A DNA stretch of 64,000 bases from Rhizobium sp. Root1334 (GTDB lineage: Bacteria; Pseudomonadota; Alphaproteobacteria; Rhizobiales; Rhizobiaceae). The position numbers and the translations under genes are program-made. A model generated the notes under the pieces. That model searched no databases. It saw only the letters and a list, made by a program, of their open reading frames with translations, and was not told where the DNA came from. The stretch covers positions 83,922 through 147,921 of the forward strand of contig NZ_LMEY01000003.1 in NCBI RefSeq assembly GCF_001426665.1, read 5' to 3'. Shown piece after piece: positions 9,081 to 18,417 of this stretch; the stretch's first letter is position 1, and each line of letters opens with the position of its first letter.

Positions 9081-10030
9081 GACGTCTGTCCTTGGTCGCG
9101 AGGCAGGATACGCCTCAGATAATCGCGATTGGCTGCGCTGACGGAAAGCCCGTCGCCGCCATAATGTTCACAAAGGAAGGGGCTCGAAAAGCCATGTGCC
9201 AGCGCCATACGAATGGCGGCGCGATAATTGATGATGCCGGACTCCAGCGGCGCCGGATGCGTGACGATGACGCCGGATGCAGGATCCTCGGTGCGGGTGT
9301 AGTTCTTCACGTGCCAATATTTCGCATAAGGCGCAACCTTGGCCATCATCTCCTGCCAGTGCTCGACCGGCCGGTGCAGGCGGATCAGGTTGCCGAGATC
9401 CGCGTTGATGCCGACATTGGCAAGGCCGATATCTTCAACCAAGCGAACCGAGCTTTCCGCCGTTCCGAGATAGGTGTCCTCGTACATTTCCAGCGCCAGG
9501 TCGATGCCGAGCTCTTCGGCATGGCGGCCCAGCTCTCGAAGGCGGGCGACGGCCTTGCCCCAAATTGCCGCGTCATCAGGATTTTTTGCACCATCGACGG
9601 TCCAGAACCACAGCGCCTTCTTCTGCGCATCGGTCAGTGCCTCGAACAGGCCGAAGGAAACCGAGCCCGCACCGATCGCCTTGGCTGTATCGATGACCCG
9701 GTGGCCATAGGCCAGATAATCGTCGCCGTGCCTTTCATCGATAACGCTGCGGCGTGCCGTCGAAATCGCCGACATCGTCAATCCCAGTGACTGGGTCAGC
9801 GCCACGAAAGCGCCGAGCCGCGCGGGTGAAAGATCGGCAAGCCGGATCCAACTGTCAGTCGGGTCAAGCTCGGTGAAACCGGCGTCAACCACATCGGCAA
9901 GCGTCTCTGCCCATTCTTCGACGGACTGATCCTGAACGGAGCGACCATCAGGCAGGATGTTCGGATACTGGATCATCGCGGCTGCGATCGGCCAGGTCTC
10001 TCTGTTCCATTGGCGCGGTTTGGCGGGCAT
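9077..10030 (-). CDS. Sugar phosphate isomerase/epimerase-like TIM-barrel enzyme
   Basis: 317 residues. I chose the ATG at 10030, preceded by AAGGA seven bases away; a TTG five codons earlier is possible. The fold is the xylose-isomerase-like TIM barrel. Likely metal ligands are Glu in LALEMYED, Asp in GINADLGN, His in KYWHVKN and Glu in FLCEHYGGD. The family includes epimerases, hydroxypyruvate isomerases and some sugar-acid decarboxylases; 3-oxo-isoapionate decarboxylase of D-apionate catabolism may belong here, which would deliver L-erythrulose to an adjacent kinase, but that assignment is only a guess. It overlaps the kinase gene by four bases. Confidence 0.8.
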   Translation of the reverse strand: MPAKPRQWNRETWPIAAAMIQYPNILPDGRSVQDQSVEEWAETLADVVDAGFTELDPTDSWIRLADLSPARLGAFVALTQSLGLTMSAISTARRSVIDERHGDDYLAYGHRVIDTAKAIGAGSVSFGLFEALTDAQKKALWFWTVDGAKNPDDAAIWGKAVARLRELGRHAEELGIDLALEMYEDTYLGTAESSVRLVEDIGLANVGINADLGNLIRLHRPVEHWQEMMAKVAPYAKYWHVKNYTRTEDPASGVIVTHPAPLESGIINYRAAIRMALAHGFSSPFLCEHYGGDGLSVSAANRDYLRRILPRDQGQTS

Positions 10031-10069
10031 GGCTTTATCCTTCAAATTTCCGGGACATGCGGCGGCCGG

Positions 10070-11608
10070 TCAGGCCGCCGTCTTTCCATCGTGCGCCGAA
10101 GGCGAGCCGTCTTTCTTCCCACCACGGACAAGACCGATCAGCCAGAACACCAGCGGCGAAAGGAGAAGTGCCAGACCCAAGGCCATCAGACCGGAGACAA
10201 GGCTATTCGACCAGAAGATCGAGAGATCGCCATTCGACATCAGCATCGACTGGCGGAAGGCGTCTTCAGCCTTGTCGCCAAGAACCATGGCCAGAACCAG
10301 CGGCGCCAGCGGATAGTCGAGCTTCTTGAAGATATAGCCGAGCAGGCCGAAGGCAATCACCAGCCAGATATCCATCACCGAATTGGCGACCTGATAGGCG
10401 CCGGAGAAGATGACGGCAACGATGATCGGGCCGATGATGGCAAACGGCACACGCAGGATCGACGCATAGAGCGGGACGGTGGCAAGCACCAGGATCACGG
10501 CGACGATATTGCCGAGATACATCGACGCGATCAGCCCCCAGACGAAATCCGGACGGTCGGTAAACAGTGTCGGGCCAGGTGTCAGGCCCCAGATCATCAA
10601 TCCGCCCATCATGACGGCAGCCGTAGCAGAACCCGGAACACCGAGCGCCAGCATGGGCAGCAAGGCGGAGGTGCCAGCCGAATGGTCGGCCGTTTCCGGC
10701 GCAACGATACCGCGCGGATCACCCTTGCCGAACATCGACTTGTCGCGCGCCGAGCGGCGGGCAACACCGTAGCTCATGAAGGATGCGGCGGTTGGGCCGG
10801 CGGGCGTGATACCCATCCAGATACCGATGATGGTGGAGCGCAGGATGGTGAACCAGTAGCGCGGCATCTCGATCAGCGTGCGGCCGATCTCCGCCATTTT
10901 CACACGTGCCTTGATGCCTTCGAACCGCAGGCCCTCTTCCGTGGTCAGGAGCAGTTCGCCGATGCCAAACAGGCCCATGACGGCGATGAGGAAGGAGACG
11001 CCCTTGATCAGTTCAGGAATATCGAAAGTGAGGCGGAGGTTGCCGGAGATCGTATCCATGCCGACCGAAGCCAGCGCGAAGCCAAGCATCATCGAAACCA
11101 GGGTCTTGAACGGTGATTGCGCGCCCATCGAGATAAAGCTGGCGAAGGCGAGGAAATAGACGGCGAAATATTCAGGCGACGAGAATTTCAGTGCGAAATT
11201 GGCGACCCAGCCGGACAAGAGTGTGATCATCACGACACCCGACAATGCGCCGATACCGGCGGACACGAAAGCCAGTGTCAGCGCACGGCTTGCCTGGCCG
11301 GTCTTTGCCATCGGATAGCCGTCGAAGGTGGTCGCGACAGAGGAGGGCTCGCCGGGGATGTTGAACAGGATGGACGTCGTCGATCCGCCGAAAAGCGCTC
11401 CCCAATACATGCAGGACAAGAGGATGATCGCCGAAATCGGGTCCATCGAGAACGTCAGCGGCAAAAGCAGCGACACGCCGTTGGGAGCCCCCAACCCGGG
11501 AAGAACGCCGACGAGAATGCCAAGCGTCACGCCGAGCATCATCAGCAGAATATGATTGAAGCTTAGGATATGGCCGAAGCCGTCGATCAGGAGACCGATA
11601 TTTTCCAT
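10070..11608 (-). CDS. tctA: Tripartite tricarboxylate transporter, large membrane subunit TctA
   Basis: 512 residues, highly hydrophobic with about 11-12 membrane segments and the glycine-rich LPGLGAPNGVSLLLPL stretch near residue 35 and GITPAGPTAASFMSYG near residue 270 that are characteristic of TctA. With TctB and TctC it forms a secondary, binding-protein-dependent importer in the inner membrane for carboxylates and, in many cases, sugar acids. AGGAGG precedes the ATG at a good distance. It lies in the minus-strand operon between tctB and the TIM-barrel enzyme. Confidence 0.92.
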   Translation of the reverse strand: MENIGLLIDGFGHILSFNHILLMMLGVTLGILVGVLPGLGAPNGVSLLLPLTFSMDPISAIILLSCMYWGALFGGSTTSILFNIPGEPSSVATTFDGYPMAKTGQASRALTLAFVSAGIGALSGVVMITLLSGWVANFALKFSSPEYFAVYFLAFASFISMGAQSPFKTLVSMMLGFALASVGMDTISGNLRLTFDIPELIKGVSFLIAVMGLFGIGELLLTTEEGLRFEGIKARVKMAEIGRTLIEMPRYWFTILRSTIIGIWMGITPAGPTAASFMSYGVARRSARDKSMFGKGDPRGIVAPETADHSAGTSALLPMLALGVPGSATAAVMMGGLMIWGLTPGPTLFTDRPDFVWGLIASMYLGNIVAVILVLATVPLYASILRVPFAIIGPIIVAVIFSGAYQVANSVMDIWLVIAFGLLGYIFKKLDYPLAPLVLAMVLGDKAEDAFRQSMLMSNGDLSIFWSNSLVSGLMALGLALLLSPLVFWLIGLVRGGKKDGSPSAHDGKTAA

Positions 11609-11641
11609 GTCTTTCCTCCTAAAGACAACAAGGCGGCGGAA

Positions 11642-12142
11642 TCAATAGATCCCGAACCACGCCTCGACCGGGCCTTTCAGGAGCGGAACCTTGAAGCCGA
11701 TTTCGAAGATGACGAAGAAGAGAAGCGAGACGGCGATGCCCGATGGCAGGCCGATCCACCACTTGTAGCGGCCCTGGAAAGTCATGGCGCCGGCGATATA
11801 GAGCGCCGTTCCGACATAGAGACCGAGAAAGGTGGAGACTGCTGCGAAGGCAACAAGCGGCAACAGAAACGACAAGACGACCTTGAATCGCGAGGCGTCA
11901 AAGAAGATTTCGCCGCTGCTGCGGTGCTTGAACAGAGCGGCGGCCAGATTGGCGGCGCTACCGAACATGATCAGAAGGCCGATATAGAAGGGGAAGTAGC
12001 CTGCATCCGGCCCCATGTCGGTCCAGCCCGTGCCGGCTTCGACCGACCCGTAGCAGACTGCGGCACCGAAGGCGCCAGTCAAGAGGGCGACGCCGATTTC
12101 CATCGCGAAGCGGGACAATCCCTTGGCGCTGTTCTCGCTCAT
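11642..12142 (-). CDS. tctB: Tripartite tricarboxylate transporter, small membrane subunit TctB
   Basis: 166 residues with four hydrophobic segments, the usual TctB topology, and the GPDAGYFPFYIGL motif near residue 45 common to this family. TctB is the poorly conserved partner of TctA. The gene is 33 bases upstream of tctA and 61 bases downstream of tctC, consistent with one transcript. Confidence 0.88.
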   Translation of the reverse strand: MSENSAKGLSRFAMEIGVALLTGAFGAAVCYGSVEAGTGWTDMGPDAGYFPFYIGLLIMFGSAANLAAALFKHRSSGEIFFDASRFKVVLSFLLPLVAFAAVSTFLGLYVGTALYIAGAMTFQGRYKWWIGLPSGIAVSLLFFVIFEIGFKVPLLKGPVEAWFGIY

Positions 12143-12203
12143 CGTTCAAACCTTTCCGGTGGGTGCGGACGCCCTGAAGCGTCCGCAGGGAACCTTAATG
12201 GGT

Positions 12204-13193
12204 TCAGTTGGCGAGCCAACCTTCGCGCTTCAGCACTTCCGTCACCGAAGCCTCGTTGCCCTTGATGAAATCGGCAAGCTGCGTGCCGCTCATATAGTCG
12301 GACGACTGCGAGGTATCAGCAAGATACTTGGCCCATTCCGGTGTCTCGGACACCTTCTTCAGGACGCCAGCGTAAAAATCAACAACGTCCTGCTCGACGC
12401 CAGCCGGCAGCCAGACGGTGCGCGGCATGGAGTAGTTGTCGATCGCGATGCCGGATTCCTTGCAGGTCGGAATATCGCCCCAGCCCTGTTCGCCGGCAAC
12501 CTTGCCGTCGCTTTTCAGCTTTTCCGACTTGAAGACGCAGACTGGCTTGACCATGCCCGCCTGCCACTGGCCAAGGTTTTCGCTCGGGTTGTTGACGTTG
12601 GCGGCAATGTGCTCGCCAGCCAGCTGGACGGCCGCTTCGCCGCCGCTCTTGAACGGGATATAGCCGAGCTTTGCGCCGCTTGCATCGTTGATCATCGAGG
12701 TGAGGATCTGGTCGACGTCCTTCGACTGGCTTCCACCAACTTTGTAATCGCCAGCTTCCTTGGCCTTGGCGACGAAATCGGCGGCCGTCTTGATGTCAGA
12801 CTTGCCGTTGACCCAGAGCACGAATTCATCGGAGGCGAGTGCTGCGACCGGCGTCAGGTCTTCCGACTTGTAGGGAACCTTGGCACGAACCGGCAGCAGG
12901 TAGGCATTGTTGGTGCCGAAAGCGAGCTTGTAGGCGTCGCCCTTGTAGCCCGCCGCATAGACGAAGCCTTCAGCACCACCGGCGCTGCCCTTGTTGGTGA
13001 CGACGACTGGCGCCTTCATCAACTCGTACTTGGAGATGATCGACTGGATCGTGCGCGCGAAGATATCCGTGCCGCCGCCGGGGCCGGCGGTAACGACGAA
13101 CTCGACCGGGCGGTTCGGCTCGAAAGCCATTGCCGGTGCGGCAACGCCGAATGCGGCAACCATGATGCATGCGATTGAGACTGATGTTTTCAT
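12204..13193 (-). CDS. tctC: Tripartite tricarboxylate transporter, periplasmic binding protein TctC
   Basis: 329 residues with a clear signal peptide ending at APAMA. The FVVTAGPGGGTDIFART region near residue 35 and NKGSAGGAEGFVYAAG near 68 are typical of Bug/TctC binding proteins, where these loops hold a carboxylate. A GGAGG sequence precedes the start. TctC captures the substrate and delivers it to TctAB. Together with PdxA2 next door, the ligand is probably a C4-C6 sugar acid and not citrate, which is inference. Confidence 0.9.
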   Translation of the reverse strand: MKTSVSIACIMVAAFGVAAPAMAFEPNRPVEFVVTAGPGGGTDIFARTIQSIISKYELMKAPVVVTNKGSAGGAEGFVYAAGYKGDAYKLAFGTNNAYLLPVRAKVPYKSEDLTPVAALASDEFVLWVNGKSDIKTAADFVAKAKEAGDYKVGGSQSKDVDQILTSMINDASGAKLGYIPFKSGGEAAVQLAGEHIAANVNNPSENLGQWQAGMVKPVCVFKSEKLKSDGKVAGEQGWGDIPTCKESGIAIDNYSMPRTVWLPAGVEQDVVDFYAGVLKKVSETPEWAKYLADTSQSSDYMSGTQLADFIKGNEASVTEVLKREGWLAN

Positions 13194-13262
13194 CTAAAAC
13201 TCCTCCGTTGAATGAACGGCGTGAACCTCCTCCACGCCGGTAGAAACCAAAACAGGTCGAAT

Positions 13263-14297
13263 TCAGGCAGCAGCGGCCTGGGCCGCACTTCTTTTCGCCA
13301 TGCGCGCCGCCAGAAGAATGGCCTCACGGCTTGCGCCAACATCGGCAATACCCTTGCCGGCGATGTCGTATGCAGTGCCGTGAGCAGGCGTGCACAGAGC
13401 GAATGGCAGTCCGCCCATCATCGTCACACCCTTGTCGAAGCCCATCATCTTCATCGCGATCTGACCCTGATCGTGATACATGGTCAAAACCGCCTGAAAA
13501 CCTTCCTTCAGCGCCCGCAGGAAGACGGTGTCGGCCGGGAAGGGGCCTTCGACATCCCATCCGCGCTGGCGGGCAAACTGTACAGCCGGCTCGATGATGT
13601 CGATTTCTTCCATGCCGAAGCTGCCGCCGTCGCCGGCATGCGGGTTGAGGCCTGCGACCGCAATGCGCGGATTGTCATAACCGGCTGCCTTCAGGCACCC
13701 CCGCGTCAGTTCGATTTCAGCAAGGATGCCGTCGACCGACAGGTTGGCCGAAACTTCGGACAGCGGAATGTGCGAGGTGACGCGCGCATTCCAGACCTTC
13801 TCCAGAACATTGAATTCGCGCACCTTGCCGGTGAAGCCGATGACGTCGGCGACGAAACGGATTTCATCGTCATAGCCCGGATAAGCAAAGCGCATCGCCT
13901 TCTTGTTGAAGGGCGTGAAGCAGACGGCCTGTGCACGGCCCTTGTCAGCCAACTGCAGCGCAGTGCGGAAGTTGGTGGTGGCAAATGTGCCGCCGGCAAG
14001 CGTTGCCTCGCCGCGATCAACATCGGCCGGATCGAGATGGGCAAGATCGACGAATACGTGCTTGTCAGTGCCGGCGCCCTCGAAATTCTCCAGCGATGCG
14101 GAAGCGAGATCGAGCGCGAGCCCGGCGCATTCGGCACCTTCATCGAGAATACGGCGATCGCCGATCACAACCAGATGTGCCGCTTCGCGAATATCGTCCA
14201 TCGACAGGAGCTTGGCGGTCAGTTCTGGGCTGATGCCTGCCGGATCGCCCATGGCGAGCGCAATAACAGGACGCGCATCGTTGGCGCTCAGGGTCAT
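13263..14297 (-). CDS. pdxA2: PdxA-family dehydrogenase (PdxA2), probable phospho-sugar-acid dehydrogenase
   Basis: 344 residues from the ATG at 14297, which has GGAGG nine bases upstream; longer in-frame starts lack this. Family motifs include ALAMGDPAGISPEL at the N-terminus, FTPFNKKAM near residue 123, GLNPHAGDGG near 216 and MYHDQGQIAMKMMGF near 270, whose histidines bind metal. PdxA proper makes a vitamin B6 precursor; the PdxA2 branch instead oxidises and decarboxylates 4-phospho-D-threonate or -erythronate to dihydroxyacetone phosphate. The operon context (TctABC, kinase, GntR regulator) favours the catabolic role. The usual partner kinase of the DUF1537 family is not in this window. 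Confidence 0.85.
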   Translation of the reverse strand: MTLSANDARPVIALAMGDPAGISPELTAKLLSMDDIREAAHLVVIGDRRILDEGAECAGLALDLASASLENFEGAGTDKHVFVDLAHLDPADVDRGEATLAGGTFATTNFRTALQLADKGRAQAVCFTPFNKKAMRFAYPGYDDEIRFVADVIGFTGKVREFNVLEKVWNARVTSHIPLSEVSANLSVDGILAEIELTRGCLKAAGYDNPRIAVAGLNPHAGDGGSFGMEEIDIIEPAVQFARQRGWDVEGPFPADTVFLRALKEGFQAVLTMYHDQGQIAMKMMGFDKGVTMMGGLPFALCTPAHGTAYDIAGKGIADVGASREAILLAARMAKRSAAQAAAA

Positions 14298-14342
14298 GAT
14301 GAAAGTCCTCCGCTTCATGCTGTTGAAGCCGTCATACGGCAT

Positions 14343-14481
14343 TCATAATTCTGCATCAAGTCTTTTGTATTCTGTATGCAGCATTTTTTGTTGACGTTGG
14401 ATCAGGCAATCTTCATGTTCGCAATGCGCTAAAAAACGATTCAGAAACACAACGCGCCAGAGCGGAACGGGCACGAAAGAC
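14343..14481. promoter_or_regulatory. Divergent promoter region with 21-bp-spaced direct repeats (GntR operator candidate)
   Basis: The region between pdxA2 and the gntR gene contains ATTCTGCAT (14348-14356) and ATTCTGTAT (14369-14377), near-identical repeats exactly 21 bases apart, that is two helical turns. A TTGACG (14391) further on could be a -35 element for the regulator gene. The arrangement suits binding by the adjacent FadR-type regulator to control both directions. This is motif reading only. Confidence 0.4.
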
Positions 14482-15168
14482 ATGGACGAGATCTCCTCAC
14501 TGCAACGCCGTGCCGATGGCAGCGCCGGTCCGATCCGGCGCACGGCCCTGCACGACACGCTGGTCAACCACCTGCGCGACATGATCATCGAGGGGGACCT
14601 TGAGCCGGGCACGCGTCTGCATGAAGGCCAGCTGGGAGAACAGCTCGGGGTGTCCCGCACGCCGTTGCGCGAGGCAATCAAATATCTGGCCAGCGAGGGT
14701 CTGGTCGAACTGGTGCCGAGCCGGGGCGCGGTAGTCAAGCGCTTCAGCCCGAAAGACGTCCATGACATGCTGACGGTGCTGCGGACGCTCGAAGAACTCG
14801 CCGGCCGCCTCGCCTGTGAAGCTGCAACCGATGCGGAAATCGCCGAGGTGCGGGCGCTGCACGACGAGATGATCGACCGCTACAAGGCCGCCGACCGTCT
14901 GCAATATTACAAGCTCAACCAGGACATCCACACCGCGATCGTCCGGCTGGCGCAGAACAGCTCGCTGATCGATATTCATGCCATCCTGCAGACCCGGCTG
15001 AAGCGCATCCGCTTCATTGGCCATGAAGGTCCTGAAAAATGGGCTGCCGCCGTTTCCGAACACGAGGAAATGATCTCGGCGCTGGAGGCCCGCGACAAGA
15101 CCCGCCTGTCCGAAGTCCTCGGCCGGCACTTGTTCAATGCGTGGGACAGGGTGCGGGCATCACTCTGA
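14482..15168 (+). CDS. GntR-family transcriptional regulator, FadR/FCD subfamily
   Basis: 228 residues. An N-terminal winged helix (about 20-88) includes LRDMIIEGDLEPGTRLHE and LGVSRTPLREAIKYLASEGL, the classic GntR DNA-binding signature. The C-terminal helical FCD domain (about 95-220) has the metal/ligand positions Asp and His expected in LNQDIHTAIV and ISEHEEMI-type segments. It is divergent from the pdxA2-tctCBA operon and probably represses it until a sugar acid or its derivative is bound. Confidence 0.9.
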   Translation: MDEISSLQRRADGSAGPIRRTALHDTLVNHLRDMIIEGDLEPGTRLHEGQLGEQLGVSRTPLREAIKYLASEGLVELVPSRGAVVKRFSPKDVHDMLTVLRTLEELAGRLACEAATDAEIAEVRALHDEMIDRYKAADRLQYYKLNQDIHTAIVRLAQNSSLIDIHAILQTRLKRIRFIGHEGPEKWAAAVSEHEEMISALEARDKTRLSEVLGRHLFNAWDRVRASL

Positions 15169-15212
15169 TCCGCCCGCATTCTCCTCATCAAACCCCGACA
15201 GCACGTGCAAGT

Positions 15213-16223
15213 CTATTTGACTGCTGATGCCGTTGCCTGCCGCCGGAAGGCCGCGGGGCTTTTCGTGGTCCATTTGCGGAAAGCGCGGTGGAACGCACTT
15301 GGTTCGGAGTAACCGAGCTGCGCGGCGATGTCTCCAACGCTTGCGTCACTGCTTTGCAGCATCTCGACGGCACGGTCGCGGCGGATTTCGTCCTTGATAC
15401 CGGCATAACTTTGGCCTTCGGCCTGCAGCCGATGGCGCAATGTCGAAGGCGACATGTGCATCTGCGCGGCCAGGTCGTCAAATCCGGACCACGCCGCTGG
15501 CGCCTGTTGGCGAAGCCGCTTGCGAACGGCGGCCGCCAGCCCCGCATCATACCGGTAACGCACGAGAATGTTGGCAGGCGCTCCCCGAAGAAACTGTTTC
15601 AGGGCCTGTTCGGTCCGCACGATCGGCAGCTTCAAGACTGCACGATCGAAGGCCAGGCGGCTGACGGGCTGTGAAAACTGTACGGGCGCGCCGAAGAAAA
15701 GGCGGTAATCGGCGCCCTCCAGCGGTTCGGCGCAGCGAAAGTCCACCCGGCGAATCGGGATGCGGCGGCCGACCAGCCAGCAGGTGATGCCGTGTAGCAG
15801 TATCCAGTAGGTCCGATAGGCAAAGGCCGACCTGGCCTCTCCCTTGTCCGTCAGTACGATCTCGGCGAGCCCGTCGCGGATCACCAGTTCGCCGCTTGGA
15901 TCCTCCAGTACCACTCCCAGAAAACGAAGCGCCCGGCGAAGGGCCTGATCAAGCGTCTTGGCATGCAGCACGCAATGACAGAGAAGCGTAAAGCTGCCGC
16001 GCCGCATCGGCCGCTCGCCCATCCCGAAGAACTCGTCGTCCACTTCCGCCGCAACCGCCAGCCACAGAGCACCGTAACTTTCGGCAGAAATCGGTTTTTC
16101 GACCACGAGCGGCAAACCCAGTGAAGCCAAAAGCGGCGCCGTCGGCTTGCCGGCCCGGCGCAGGCAGTCAAGCGCCTCCTCGACAAACGAGGGTGAAATC
16201 ATCCGCCGGTCCGCGTCCATCAT
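15213..16223 (-). CDS. AraC-family regulator of the branched-chain amino acid degradation cluster
   Basis: 336 residues from the ATG at 16223, with GGGAGG seven bases upstream; a start five codons earlier would include that ribosome site inside the gene. The N-terminal half resembles the AraC-type arabinose-binding/dimerisation domain found in OruR-like regulators. The C-terminal part (about 235-330) is the double helix-turn-helix: DLAAQMHMSPSTLRHRLQ and DIAAQLGYSEPSAFHRAF. It is divergent from the valine/isoleucine operon with about 195 bases between them, so it most likely activates that operon. The inducer is unknown. Confidence 0.87.
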   Translation of the reverse strand: MMDADRRMISPSFVEEALDCLRRAGKPTAPLLASLGLPLVVEKPISAESYGALWLAVAAEVDDEFFGMGERPMRRGSFTLLCHCVLHAKTLDQALRRALRFLGVVLEDPSGELVIRDGLAEIVLTDKGEARSAFAYRTYWILLHGITCWLVGRRIPIRRVDFRCAEPLEGADYRLFFGAPVQFSQPVSRLAFDRAVLKLPIVRTEQALKQFLRGAPANILVRYRYDAGLAAAVRKRLRQQAPAAWSGFDDLAAQMHMSPSTLRHRLQAEGQSYAGIKDEIRRDRAVEMLQSSDASVGDIAAQLGYSEPSAFHRAFRKWTTKSPAAFRRQATASAVK

Positions 16224-16418
16224 CGATTTTCCTCCCATATGGCAAAACCGGCCGAAAAATGAGGCGCAGTTCTGTCATCGCTTGCAATATCGCGCGAGCG
16301 TAGAGTCCGGCAAGATGCTATGATCAAAATCAGGCATGATGGACGGAACGCGGCGGGGAGGCTGCATGACGGATCAAGGGCTGACTGTTGCGCGCCTTCA
16401 CATGAGAAAGGCAGCGCT

Positions 16419-17186
16419 ATGAAGATTTCCAGCAAGGTTTTTGTGGTCACCGGCGGTGGTTCCGGTCTTGGCGCGGCTGTCACGCGCATGCTGGCTGAGG
16501 CTGGCGCCCGCATCGTTATCGCCGACATCAACCAGGACGCAGGTGCGCAGACCGCTGCAAGTCTCGGGGCAAGCGCCCGGTTTGTCCGCACCGATGTCAC
16601 CAGCGAGCCGGACGCTCAGGCCGCCATCAACACTGCGCTTGAAACATTCGGCCATCTCCATGGCCTGGTGAATTGTGCTGGCGTCGCACCGGGTGAAAAA
16701 GTTCTCGGTCGCGACGGCCCGCATCGTCTTGAGAGTTTTGCGCAGGCGATCGGTATCAATCTGGTCGGCACATTCAACATGATCCGGCTTGCCGCTTCCG
16801 CCATCCAGGCACAGGAACCGGACAGCGAAGGCGAGCGCGGCGTCATCGTCAACACCGCTTCGGTTGCCGCGTTCGACGGCCAGATCGGTCAGGCTGCCTA
16901 TTCCGCCTCCAAGGGCGGCGTCGTCGGCATGACCCTGCCGATTGCGCGCGAACTCGCCCGCTACGGCATCCGCGTCGTCACCATCGCGCCGGGCATTTTC
17001 GAGACGCCGATGATGGCCGGCATGCCGCCCGAGACGCAGGAAGCGCTTGGAAAGAGCGTACCGTTTCCGCCACGTCTTGGCCGTCCGGCTGAATTTGCCG
17101 CTTTGGTGCGCCACATCTGTGAGAACACCATGCTGAATGGCGAGGTCATCCGTCTGGATGGCGCGCTGCGCATGGGGCCGCGCTGA
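16419..17186 (+). CDS. Short-chain 3-hydroxyacyl-CoA dehydrogenase (HSD10-like)
   Basis: 255 residues from the ATG at 16419; a longer frame begins upstream but its extra N-terminus precedes the NAD-binding TGGGSGLG motif unnaturally. The catalytic YSASK motif is at about residue 165, with the serine in VNTASVAAF before it. The insert around [10 protein letters not shown] and the [12 protein letters not shown] loop are typical of type-2 3-hydroxyacyl-CoA dehydrogenases, which oxidise 3-hydroxy-2-methylbutyryl-CoA in isoleucine breakdown. It is the first gene of the operon; thiolase follows after 19 bases. Confidence 0.87.
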   Translation: MKISSKVFVVTGGGSGLGAAVTRMLAEAGARIVIADINQDAGAQTAASLGASARFVRTDVTSEPDAQAAINTALETFGHLHGLVNCAGVAPGEKVLGRDGPHRLESFAQAIGINLVGTFNMIRLAASAIQAQEPDSEGERGVIVNTASVAAFDGQIGQAAYSASKGGVVGMTLPIARELARYGIRVVTIAPGIFETPMMAGMPPETQEALGKSVPFPPRLGRPAEFAALVRHICENTMLNGEVIRLDGALRMGPR

Positions 17187-17205
17187 GCGGCTTGGGAGGT
17201 TTGAA

Positions 17206-18393
17206 ATGACAGCACATGATCCAATCGTCATTGTCGGCTCGGCCCGTACCGCCATGGGCGGATTTCAGGGTGATCTGCAGGGCGCCACCGCGCCGGACCT
17301 CGGGGCTGCGTCTATCCGCGCTGCATTGGAACGCAGTGGTCTGGCATCGGCGCTGGTGGATGAAGTCGTGTTCGGCTGCGTGCTCCCGGCGGGACAAGGG
17401 CAGGCACCGGCTCGTCAGGCGGCCATCGGCGCGGGCCTTCCATTTGCAACCGGCGCCAGCACCGTCAACAAGATGTGCGGCTCCGGCATGAAGGCGGCCA
17501 TGCTGGCGCATGATCTTATCCTGGCTGGCAGCGCCAATATTGCCGTCGCCGGCGGCATGGAAAGCATGAGCAATGCGCCCTATCTGCTGGATCGGGCCCG
17601 CGGCGGTTACCGGCTCGGTCATGGCCGCGTCATCGACCACATGTTCCTCGACGGGCTGGAGGATGCCTATGACAAGGGACGGCTGATGGGCACGTTTGCC
17701 GAAGATTGTGCCGAGGCCTACCAGTTCACCCGCCCCGCCCAGGACGATTTTGCCGTGACCTCTCTCACCCGTGCTCAAAAGGCAATTCAGGAGGGGGCGT
17801 TCGATGCCGAGATCACGCCGGTCACCGTGAAGACCGGTAAGACGGAACAGGTCGTCAGCCGCGATGAGCAACCGGGCAAGGCGAAACTTGAAAAAATCCC
17901 GACGCTGAAACCTGCCTTCCGCGAAAACGGCACGGTGACGGCGGCGAATGCCAGCTCGATTTCCGATGGCGCTGCAGCACTGGTGCTGATGCGCCGCTCC
18001 GAAGCCGACCGCCGGGGACTGGCGCCGCTTGCAACGATCACCGGCCATGCCACCCATGCGCAGGCACCCAATCTGTTTGCCACAGCGCCGATCGGCGCGC
18101 TGAAGAAACTCAGCGAACGCACCGGATGGGCCTTGAAGGATGTCGATCTGTTCGAGATCAATGAGGCCTTCGCCGTGGTCGCGATGGCTGCGATGCGCGA
18201 TCTCGACCTGCCGCATGACAAGGTCAATGTGCATGGCGGCGCCTGCGCGCTCGGCCATCCCATCGGCGCGTCCGGCGCCCGCGTCATCGTCACATTGCTG
18301 GCGGCGCTTGAGCGCTACGATCTGAAGCGCGGCATGGCCTCGCTCTGCATCGGCGGCGGCGAGGCGACGGCGATCGCGGTCGAGCGGCATTGA
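17206..18393 (+). CDS. Acetyl-CoA acyltransferase (thiolase)
   Basis: 395 residues from the ATG at 17206, with GGGAGG just before it. Catalytic residues are visible: Cys91 in NKMCGSGMKA, His in NEAFAVVAM and GHPIGASGAR, and the second Cys in LCIGGGEATA. Thiolases of this family cleave 2-methylacetoacetyl-CoA (isoleucine pathway) or acetoacetyl-CoA. Its place between the 3-hydroxyacyl-CoA dehydrogenase and the acyl-CoA dehydrogenase supports the former role. The opposite strand carries a very long open frame here, which is a codon-bias shadow. Confidence 0.93.
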   Translation: MTAHDPIVIVGSARTAMGGFQGDLQGATAPDLGAASIRAALERSGLASALVDEVVFGCVLPAGQGQAPARQAAIGAGLPFATGASTVNKMCGSGMKAAMLAHDLILAGSANIAVAGGMESMSNAPYLLDRARGGYRLGHGRVIDHMFLDGLEDAYDKGRLMGTFAEDCAEAYQFTRPAQDDFAVTSLTRAQKAIQEGAFDAEITPVTVKTGKTEQVVSRDEQPGKAKLEKIPTLKPAFRENGTVTAANASSISDGAAALVLMRRSEADRRGLAPLATITGHATHAQAPNLFATAPIGALKKLSERTGWALKDVDLFEINEAFAVVAMAAMRDLDLPHDKVNVHGGACALGHPIGASGARVIVTLLAALERYDLKRGMASLCIGGGEATAIAVERH

Positions 18394-18417
18394 GCGGAAC
18401 GGGGAGGAGAGTAAAAC

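Noticed and set aside
10010-11116. Plus-strand frame of 368 codons opposite tctA
   Set aside because: The translation is a charged, low-complexity shadow; tctA on the other strand has membrane segments and family motifs.
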